In this document: positions 5,960-10,911 of the stretch, one piece after another
How positions within the stretch are numbered: position 1 is the stretch's first letter
Layout: each line of letters opens with the position of its first letter
Made by a program: the position numbers and the translations under genes
Notes under the pieces: generated by a model
Databases searched by the model: none
The model's input: the letters and a program-made list of their open reading frames with translations, nothing else
Told to the model about the DNA's origin: nothing
Assembly (NCBI GenBank): GCA_002372315.1
Contig: DFFU01000021.1
Span: 1-11,188, forward strand
Direction of reading: 5' to 3'
From: Alphaproteobacteria bacterium UBA3768
GTDB taxonomy: Bacteria; Pseudomonadota; Alphaproteobacteria; CAAHEQ01; UBA3637
DNA: 11,188 nt

Positions 5960-6151
5960 ATGAAACTTCTAAAACAAAACAGAAGACGAACATCACAGGA
6001 TAACTCTTTTTCAACCCACCCCTTCAAACGAAAGGGGAATTTTTTTACACCGACAGCGTCCGAAAGGACGCTTTTTTTATACCCAAAAGGAGGAAAGAAA
6101 ATCATAACAACTCAAGGACAACTAACATCACTGAAAGAACGAGGAAACTAA
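5960..6151 (+). CDS. 63-codon leader reading frame spanning two terminators
   Basis: ATG 5960 has AAAGGAGA 8 bases upstream, in the right place after the promoter, so translation initiation is credible. The product would be a basic, Lys/Arg-rich 63-residue peptide with no signal sequence or known domain. Two intrinsic terminators lie inside the frame; they encode FKRKGNFF and SERTLFL. The stop TAA (6149-6151) is one base before the ATG of the next mini-ORF (6153), a spacing typical of translational coupling. It may be a leader peptide whose translation keeps the terminator hairpins from folding. It may alternatively be a chance frame after a shorter functional part. Expression is likely; function as a protein is doubtful. 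Confidence 0.45.
   Translation: MKLLKQNRRRTSQDNSFSTHPFKRKGNFFTPTASERTLFLYPKGGKKIITTQGQLTSLKERGN
6019..6046 (+). terminator. Leader terminator 1
   Basis: CCCCTT (6019-6024) pairs with AAGGGG (6032-6037), then AA and seven T residues (6040-6046). It would end a transcript of about 110 bases from the 5901-5929 promoter. It lies within the 63-codon frame. Confidence 0.8.
6055..6078 (+). terminator. Leader terminator 2
   Basis: AGCGTCC (6055-6061) pairs perfectly with GGACGCT (6066-6072) around a GAAA tetraloop, followed by a seven-T tract (6072-6078). It lies only 8 bases after terminator 1, also within the 63-codon frame. Confidence 0.88.
6087..6093 (+). promoter_or_regulatory. Orphan Shine-Dalgarno sequence without ATG
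   Basis: AAGGAGG is the best ribosome binding site of the leader, but at the expected distance there is ATC ATA and no ATG, GTG or TTG. The surroundings (6085-6102) match those of the real start at 6213-6228 apart from a three-base gap and ATC for ATG. It is either a relic of a duplicated start region or a ribosome stand-by or very weak start site. Confidence 0.5.
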
Positions 6152-6152
6152 C

Positions 6153-6212
6153 ATGAAACAACGAACACAACTGCAAAACACCCCCTCTGGAAACAGGGGG
6201 GATTTTTTTTAG
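6153..6212 (+). CDS. 19-codon leader peptide ending in terminator 3
   Basis: ATG 6153 is preceded by GAGGAA (6141-6146) and lies one base after the stop of the upstream leader frame. The peptide is MKQRTQLQNTPSGNRGDFF. Codons 11-19 are made by the third terminator stem and T-tract, and the TAG stop (6210-6212) starts at the last T of that tract. A ribosome finishing this frame would sit on the hairpin, as in classical attenuation. No run of a single amino acid codon is present; it has four Gln-type CAA/CTG-CAA codons near the start but nothing diagnostic. It has no known homologue that I recognise. Confidence 0.45.
   Translation: MKQRTQLQNTPSGNRGDFF
6182..6210 (+). terminator. Leader terminator 3
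   Basis: Positions 6182-6189 pair with 6194-6201 (one T-G pair) around a GAAA tetraloop, followed by A and eight T residues (6203-6210). It lies 15 bases before ATG 6226, so full-length expression of that gene requires read-through of it as well. Confidence 0.88.
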
Positions 6213-6225
6213 AAAAGGAAAGAAA

Positions 6226-7113
6226 ATGACACACACCAAAGTCCTCAAACTGCTCGCACTCACTGGAGCACTCTTCAGCACAACCGCAAAGGCTGAAGAA
6301 AACCAAGCACCAAAACCAGGCATCACAGTCCTAGCCGCCAGTGAACAAGACAGGGTCAAAAAGAACTACGCTGAAATCACACTAAAACCCGACATCACCT
6401 GCCAAAAAGGTGAGTACAAACTGGGATACTACGGGTCCTTCGGTCGAGCCAAAGAAACAACGGGAGCCGAGATTGACTGGCTGACACTTGCCAGCAAAAT
6501 CCGAGCAGAAAATGATCACTGGGCTCTGGAGGTTGGGCGGTCATGCACACGCCAATACGCAGGATACCTCTGCGCCCCAACCACAACAAGCTTTGACAAC
6601 CAAGGGATGATCAAAGGAACAAGCCGAACTTACACAGGAACAACCCTCACTCACAAGGAGACAGGGTTCACTCTGGGACAAGTGGCGGGGGATACCAGAA
6701 TGACACCAACACACTGGGACAGCACTCTGGTGGGGTGGGCAAAAGAACTGAACGATGATTGGGCAATCCACCTGCAAGCAACAGGGGGAAGAAAGCCACT
6801 CTCCACACTGGGGGCAACGCTAAGGTGGCAACCAAACAAAGAAACAGTTCTGGTGGCAGAAGGGCTGCACTGGAACAGGGAAACAACAGGAATCCTGACT
6901 GCTAGCCACAAACTGACAGATGAGCTAAGCTTCTTCGCAGGAGCTCAAATGACAAGTCCACACCAAGGAAAACCAGACGGACTGGCAACCGTTGGGGCAT
7001 GCTACAACCTAGGAAAAGGCTTCCAACTGGTGGCAGCTGCTCAACAAAAAATCGGAACAGAGAGGACGACATCAGCCCTGCTGGGAATCAAGTACGCAGG
7101 GGACTTCCGATAA
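6226..7113 (+). CDS. Exported beta-rich protein, possible outer-membrane beta-barrel
   Basis: A 295-residue protein with a Sec signal peptide (1-23, TAKA|EE). The mature part is a succession of short amphipathic strands with aromatic residues and Gly: YKLGYYGSFG (64-73), HWALEVG (98-104), GFTLGQVAGD (147-156), DWAIHLQATGG (178-188), TLGATLRWQ (194-202), TVLVAEGLHW (207-216), LSFFAGAQM (234-242), GFQLVAAAQ (265-273) and ALLGIKYAGDF (284-294). This suits an outer-membrane barrel, although the last residue is Arg and not the usual Phe. Four Cys are present (59, 107, 116, 259). AAAAGGAAAG precedes ATG 6226. GC is higher and T lower than in neighbours, which points to transfer. The triple-terminator leader should control expression. 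The family is not recognised. Confidence 0.8.
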   Translation: MTHTKVLKLLALTGALFSTTAKAEENQAPKPGITVLAASEQDRVKKNYAEITLKPDITCQKGEYKLGYYGSFGRAKETTGAEIDWLTLASKIRAENDHWALEVGRSCTRQYAGYLCAPTTTSFDNQGMIKGTSRTYTGTTLTHKETGFTLGQVAGDTRMTPTHWDSTLVGWAKELNDDWAIHLQATGGRKPLSTLGATLRWQPNKETVLVAEGLHWNRETTGILTASHKLTDELSFFAGAQMTSPHQGKPDGLATVGACYNLGKGFQLVAAAQQKIGTERTTSALLGIKYAGDFR

Positions 7114-7119
7114 CAACCT

Positions 7120-7138
7120 GGGGGCGTAACCCGCCCCC
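7120..7138 (+). other. GC-rich hairpin after the beta-rich gene
   Basis: GGGGGCG (7120-7126) pairs perfectly with CGCCCCC (7132-7138) around a TAACC loop. Only two T residues follow, which are the start of the TTGACA of the maf promoter. It may stabilise the 3' end or terminate weakly. Confidence 0.6.
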
Positions 7139-7167
7139 TTGACAACAATAACTAAAAAAAGTATAAA
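7139..7167 (+). promoter_or_regulatory. Promoter of maf
   Basis: TTGACA (7139-7144) and TATAAA (7162-7167) are 17 bases apart. The -35 box directly abuts the GC hairpin at 7120-7138. Its presence excludes the TTG at 7139 as a translation start. Confidence 0.78.
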
Positions 7168-7186
7168 AATTATAAGGAGAAAGACC

Positions 7187-7798
7187 ATGATTAAAACATA
7201 TAAAACAACTATCACAAAACCCTGCTGGGGATTAACGAAACCATTCATTTTAGCATCCTCTTCACCACGCAGAATCAGACTGCTGGAAAATGCAGGCTTC
7301 AAACCACAGGAAATTGTCCCTGCAGATATTGATGAAACCGAAAAGAAAGGGGAACGCCCCGACAAGTATGTGGTAAGAGTTGCGACCGAAAAAGCCAAAC
7401 ATGTGGCAAATCTTCGCCCAGGAACTTGCATTGTGGCGGCTGATACCATCATTGTGGCAAAGGGGAAGATTGTGCGAAAAGCCCCCAATGAGCAAAAAGC
7501 CAGAGCTAATCTGAAACTAATTTCAGGCGGCACACACTATGCTTATACAGGGTACTGCATCATTTCGGCAAAAGGAACAGTTATCTCAAAACTGGTAAAA
7601 ACGACCATCAAAATGAAGAAATTTACAGATGCTGAAGTGGATACGCTGATTGCCTCAAAAGAATGGGAAAATGTGGCAGCCTATAGGATTGAAGGACTCT
7701 TGTCCGCTTTGGTAAAAGGGATTGAAGGCTCTTATACCAACATCATCGGCTTACCCGTCTATGAAGTCAGCCAAGATCTGAAGAAAGTGCTGAAATAA
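7187..7798 (+). CDS. maf: Maf-like nucleoside triphosphate pyrophosphatase
   Basis: Maf enzymes hydrolyse non-canonical or selected NTPs (dTTP/UTP or m7GTP types) to the monophosphate and pyrophosphate, as house-cleaning or in septum-related control. From ATG 7187 (AAGGAG upstream) the protein has 203 residues, normal for the family. Motifs: ILASSSPRR (21-29, phosphate binding), DIDE (47-50), AADT (84-87) with the catalytic Asp 86, LISGGTH (111-117), and EWENVAAYRIEG...GIEGSYTNIIGLP (159-190). Deviations: the usual GKP is RKAP (97-100), and the usual GxQG before the last motif is RIEG, so subtype and activity are uncertain. The frame stays open upstream to a TTG at 7139, but that is the promoter -35 box. 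It stands between accessory genes with its own promoter. Confidence 0.92.
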   Translation: MIKTYKTTITKPCWGLTKPFILASSSPRRIRLLENAGFKPQEIVPADIDETEKKGERPDKYVVRVATEKAKHVANLRPGTCIVAADTIIVAKGKIVRKAPNEQKARANLKLISGGTHYAYTGYCIISAKGTVISKLVKTTIKMKKFTDAEVDTLIASKEWENVAAYRIEGLLSALVKGIEGSYTNIIGLPVYEVSQDLKKVLK

Positions 7799-7810
7799 AG
7801 GAATGAGACC

Positions 7811-7840
7811 TTGACAAAAGAAACTTAACTTGGGTAAAAT
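7811..7840 (+). promoter_or_regulatory. Promoter of the ankyrin-repeat gene
   Basis: TTGACA (7811-7816) and TAAAAT (7835-7840) are 18 bases apart. AAAAGGAG follows ahead of ATG 7871. No intrinsic terminator is visible between maf and this promoter. Confidence 0.65.
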
Positions 7841-7870
7841 AAAATTATTCAATAACAAAAGGAGTAGAAA

Positions 7871-8569
7871 ATGCCAACATATTTTCATAGTAGAAAAACT
7901 AAGAAAGGAAGAACTCTTTGGGTAGCAGAAATTGTTCATCGCAATAAAAGCAAAGGAACAACTTGGCAAACATGGAAAACACCATCTTATAAGATAGCAA
8001 AAAAAGTTGAGGGACTGTTTCGCTGGGGACTACCCAGTGACGAAGATAAAGAGGGACAGAAAAGATGGTATGATATTGTTAATGATAAAGATATAAACGG
8101 AAGAACCTATTTGCATAGATTAGCAATGGAAAATGAAGAAGGCTATTCAGAAACATGGGAACAGCTTTTAGCAATAGGGGCAGATGTGAATGCCCAAGAT
8201 AGAAATGGCAAAACTCCATTAATGCTTACACACGATAGTGAAATAGCAAAAATACTGATTGAACACGGAGCTGATATCAATGCAAAAGATAATCAAGGAA
8301 AAACAGTTTTGGATATGGTAAAAACAAACGAAATAAGAGACCTTGTACTTAATGCAGAAAAAATTCGTTCCGAATATTTGGCGAAGCATCCTGAAGAAGC
8401 TAAACAGGAATCATCTCCTAAAAAGAAATCAAACAAAGCTCGTCAAGGGTTAGTTGCTTTGTTGGATTCTTTGAATAAGCAACCTGCAACTCCAGAGAGA
8501 AAAGCAGCCAAGGAAACCGCTGTAAAGGCATATCGTAAAGCACATCCAAAATCTGCTGAACGAGAATAA
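7871..8569 (+). CDS. Ankyrin-repeat protein with basic C-terminal tail
   Basis: A 232-residue protein without signal peptide or membrane segment. Residues 1-56 are a basic, Trp-containing N-terminal region of unknown fold (GRTLWVAEIVHRN; TTWQTWKTPSYKIAKK). About three ankyrin repeats follow. NGRTYLHRLA (76-85) with LLAIGADVNAQD (99-110) forms the first, NGKTPLML (112-119) with ILIEHGADINAKD (128-140) the second, and NQGKTVLDMV (141-150) a third that is partial. The tail (160-232) is Lys/Glu/Ala-rich, with SPKKKSNKARQG and ETAVKAYRKAHPKS. Ankyrin repeats mediate protein-protein contacts. In host-associated alphaproteobacteria such proteins can be secreted effectors, but they also act inside the cell; nothing here decides. 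Spacing and promoter indicate its own transcription unit. Confidence 0.88.
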   Translation: MPTYFHSRKTKKGRTLWVAEIVHRNKSKGTTWQTWKTPSYKIAKKVEGLFRWGLPSDEDKEGQKRWYDIVNDKDINGRTYLHRLAMENEEGYSETWEQLLAIGADVNAQDRNGKTPLMLTHDSEIAKILIEHGADINAKDNQGKTVLDMVKTNEIRDLVLNAEKIRSEYLAKHPEEAKQESSPKKKSNKARQGLVALLDSLNKQPATPERKAAKETAVKAYRKAHPKSAERE

Positions 8570-8639
8570 TTTTAACTCCATCTTTCTACTTGTCTATCTA
8601 ATCAGCTGAACCCTGAAGGAAGTGTTAAAGTAAAGAAAA

Positions 8640-8664
8640 CAGCCCCTGATTCGGGGCTGATTTT
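8640..8664 (+). terminator. Bidirectional terminator between ankyrin gene and rpsU
   Basis: CAGCCCC (8640-8646) pairs perfectly with GGGGCTG (8653-8659), followed by ATTTT on the plus strand. The reverse strand also has a short T-run after the stem, so it can end both convergent transcripts. 8570-8639 before it shows nothing else. Confidence 0.8.
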
Positions 8665-8677
8665 AAAAGATAAGGGA

Positions 8678-8884
8678 TTAATACCCTTCCGTGGAAAGAC
8701 GCTTACGACGATTCTTACGTGTACGACGGATACATTCTTCCATTTTACGTTTCTTCTTTTCAGAAGGCTTTTCGTAAAATTTACGCATACGCAATTCGCG
8801 CATCAGACCATCTTTTTGCATTTTGCGTTTCAAAACACGCAAACCCTGCTCAACATTATTGTCGCGCACAACGATGGTTACCAT
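8678..8884 (-). CDS. rpsU: 30S ribosomal protein S21
   Basis: A 68-residue basic protein of the small ribosomal subunit that lies near the 3' end of 16S rRNA and aids initiation. Hallmarks are MVTIVVRDNNVEQGLRVLKR (1-20), a central FYEKPSEKKKRK (36-47) and a very basic C-terminus (RRTRKNRRKRLS). The VRDNNV...YEKPSEK pattern is the alphaproteobacterial style. AAAGGAGGG precedes ATG 8884. It is a single-gene unit between a promoter at 8927-8955 and the shared terminator, not in the rpsU-dnaG-rpoD arrangement of enterics. Confidence 0.96.
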   Translation of the reverse strand: MVTIVVRDNNVEQGLRVLKRKMQKDGLMRELRMRKFYEKPSEKKKRKMEECIRRTRKNRRKRLSTEGY

Positions 8885-8926
8885 ATTCTTCCCTCCTTTC
8901 GGGTAGCTAGAGTTTAAATTATAATC

Positions 8927-8955
8927 ATTATAAATGATTTTAAATTAAATTGCAA
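8927..8955 (-). promoter_or_regulatory. Promoter of rpsU
   Basis: On the minus strand TTGCAA (8955-8950) and TATAAT (8932-8927) are 17 bases apart, in an AT-rich stretch. It is divergent from the promoter of the metallopeptidase-like gene. Confidence 0.7.
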
Positions 8956-8974
8956 GCGTTTTTTAATAAAGGGC

Positions 8975-9003
8975 TTGACTCATGGGTAAAAATCAGCTAA
9001 TTT
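8975..9003 (+). promoter_or_regulatory. Promoter of the metallopeptidase-like gene
   Basis: TTGACT (8975-8980) and TAATTT (8998-9003) are 17 bases apart. The message would begin almost at the AAAAAGGAG preceding ATG 9023. Confidence 0.55.
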
Positions 9004-9022
9004 TCAAAAAAAGGAGATCATC

Positions 9023-10816
9023 ATGGCAAATTCAATGAATACGATTTTGGTCAGGTATTCAGGAAGCGAAAACCCTATTTCTATACAAGATTTTCTGGCA
9101 AAAGGCCCAAAAGAATTAACCGAAACAGAACAAAAAATTCAAGAAGCCACACGCTTAGTTTATGAGTTGAACGGCAAAGAGCCACCCCTTTACCATAAAT
9201 TTCCCACCTTTCGTTCGGAGAAACAACCTCTAACAATGGACACCACAACCGCAGGAAATACTGATCACTCTTGTGCCGCTGCATTTGAGGTAAATGATAA
9301 TAAAGTTATATTTCAAATCGTGGACAACCCAAATCTTTTAGTAAATACAATTGCACATGAATTAAAGCACGCCGAACAATGTGATGAAGAAGTATACAGA
9401 AAAAGTCTGATCTTTAAAGGTTTTTCTGTAGACAATGCATATGCTCAACATCAACTTGAATTTTTAAATGAAGCACAAGCATTTACAACAGGGGCACGTG
9501 CATACTATGAAATATACGGAAATTCCAGCATTTATTATAATTCGCCGACATTATATGGAGAAATATCTAAAAAATATACAGATGCTTCGGGAAAAAAGGA
9601 TTACCCAAAAATTGAAAAAGAAATGATAAAAGTTTTGTTGGATATACTATATACCAGAAAAGCCTATAAAGATAAATATGACACTGATTATCCCATTGGT
9701 GACAATGATAAAGGAATAGACAAGATTCCTGATGCTTATCACTTATCCCAAGATTTACTGGAAGATTTGAAAAAAGTCCCCAAAAGTGCATTCTCATTTA
9801 ATGGAAGAATATGGCAAGCAGCAAAAAATAATCATTGGGATGACATAATTTTACTGTGTCAAAATGCGATTCAGAATGACGAAAAAATCAATAAATCTTC
9901 TTTATTTTCTCCTTTGCATAAAATGTTAAAAGAAGCCTCGCCACAACAAATACAAAAACTATTGGATCTAAAAGAAAACGATGACAAGTACGTAGTTAGT
10001 GATCAATTAATCCATTATACATTTGAAAAAATAAAGGATCCGGCACTTTTAGCATATTTTATATCGGTTACCAGAGATGAAAAAACAGTCATTGATAAAG
10101 AAACGCTTATCCATGCACTTTGTAATTCTGTTAATGATCAGACACAATTTCAAAACTTAGTAAAAATAATAGAAAACGAACAAGGAAATTTACCCTTTGT
10201 ATCCAGTGATTTAACAGAGAGAAATAATAACATATTATTAAATGAATTTCGTTTTTCTAGTTCATCTTTAATACCACAAATGCTCCCATTAATTACTAAA
10301 CTAAAAGGGCAGGACGGAAACAGTTTAATCACACCCGAAACCCTTATCAAAAATTTTGGACAATGGTGCACAAAGTTAAGAGATCCCAACGATATTCAAG
10401 CCATGTTTGATTCGATTAAAGATGAAAAAGGAAATCTACCTTTTTCAAGGAAGATGTTTGACACAAATGAAGGACAAAATTTTTTGTTGGAAGAAATGAA
10501 ATTTTCTTTTTTTTCAAAGGGAAATTCCGTTGAAAAATTACCTATTCTTATGGCTTTGAAAGACAAAGATGGCAAGCCGATTATCAGTCAGGAAAATATT
10601 GATAAATTCCCCGAGCATAATCCTTTGACCAGCGCTGTAAAGGCGTATAAACGGACAGGAATTCAGCAATGTCTGAAAGCGCAGGCAAAAGCGGGAGCAA
10701 AAAGTTTGGAAACAGAACTAAAAGGATATGTCAAAAAAAGACCTAAAACCACCTCAAAATCACCCAAAGCTCCCAGTCCAAAAATAAATCCTTCAAAAGG
10801 GGATTTTTCTTTATAA
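9023..10816 (+). CDS. HExxH metallopeptidase-like protein with ~40-residue C-terminal repeats
   Basis: A 597-residue protein without an obvious signal peptide. Residues ~80-165 form a zinc-peptidase-like domain. The HELKH motif (112-116) gives two His ligands and the catalytic Glu 113, and NEAQAF (149-154) about 35 residues later offers Glu 150 as third ligand, a gluzincin-like layout. From about 250 the protein is helical. About six degenerate units of the form 'LL..LKD.DG...Is.e.L' start near 312, 345, 381, 424, 463 and 508; blocks 373-445 and 455-529 are the clearest pair. The tail (572-597) is Lys/Pro/Ser-rich. The N-terminus resembles uncharacterised putative-metallopeptidase domains; I cannot name the exact family. 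Its use as an effector or toxin is conjecture. AAGGAG precedes ATG 9023, and codon use matches the AT-rich neighbours. Confidence 0.85.
   Translation: MANSMNTILVRYSGSENPISIQDFLAKGPKELTETEQKIQEATRLVYELNGKEPPLYHKFPTFRSEKQPLTMDTTTAGNTDHSCAAAFEVNDNKVIFQIVDNPNLLVNTIAHELKHAEQCDEEVYRKSLIFKGFSVDNAYAQHQLEFLNEAQAFTTGARAYYEIYGNSSIYYNSPTLYGEISKKYTDASGKKDYPKIEKEMIKVLLDILYTRKAYKDKYDTDYPIGDNDKGIDKIPDAYHLSQDLLEDLKKVPKSAFSFNGRIWQAAKNNHWDDIILLCQNAIQNDEKINKSSLFSPLHKMLKEASPQQIQKLLDLKENDDKYVVSDQLIHYTFEKIKDPALLAYFISVTRDEKTVIDKETLIHALCNSVNDQTQFQNLVKIIENEQGNLPFVSSDLTERNNNILLNEFRFSSSSLIPQMLPLITKLKGQDGNSLITPETLIKNFGQWCTKLRDPNDIQAMFDSIKDEKGNLPFSRKMFDTNEGQNFLLEEMKFSFFSKGNSVEKLPILMALKDKDGKPIISQENIDKFPEHNPLTSAVKAYKRTGIQQCLKAQAKAGAKSLETELKGYVKKRPKTTSKSPKAPSPKINPSKGDFSL
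10786..10812 (+). terminator. Intrinsic terminator overlapping the 3' end of the metallopeptidase-like gene
   Basis: AAATCC (10786-10791) pairs with GGATTT (10801-10806), with two further T-G pairs inside, followed by TTTTTCTTT. The stem and T-tract lie within the last codons (NPSKGDFSL) of the reading frame. Confidence 0.55.
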
Positions 10817-10844
10817 TTTTTTCACTTTTTTTCATAAAAAAAGC

Positions 10845-10877
10845 TTGCATTTGAAAGTAAAAAATGCTAGGGTAAAT
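10845..10877 (+). promoter_or_regulatory. Probable gyrA promoter
   Basis: Two overlapping solutions exist: TTGCAT (10845-10850) with TAGGGT after 17 bases, or TTGAAA (10851-10856) with TAAATC (10873-10878) after 16. Neither is consensus, but the position, 35-60 bases before the start codon, is right. Confidence 0.45.
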
Positions 10878-10911
10878 CCTATCAAAAAACAGATTAAAAG
10901 TGAGGTAAAAA

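Noticed and set aside
5790..5960. T-box or riboswitch upstream of glyQS
   Set aside because: The predicted glyQS leader is only about 25 bases long, too short for such an element.
5791..6105. 104-codon minus-strand ORF between glyQS and the leader
   Set aside because: It starts inside the opposite-strand leader, has no ribosome binding site, crosses both divergent promoters, and its Phe runs are only the reverse of A-rich sequence.
7139..7186. Upstream extension of maf from TTG 7139
   Set aside because: The TTG is the first half of the promoter -35 box, has no ribosome binding site, and the added residues are not part of the Maf fold.
7072..7533. 153-codon minus-strand ORF across the maf start
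   Set aside because: It overlaps conserved Maf motifs and the maf promoter in reverse and has no ribosome binding site.
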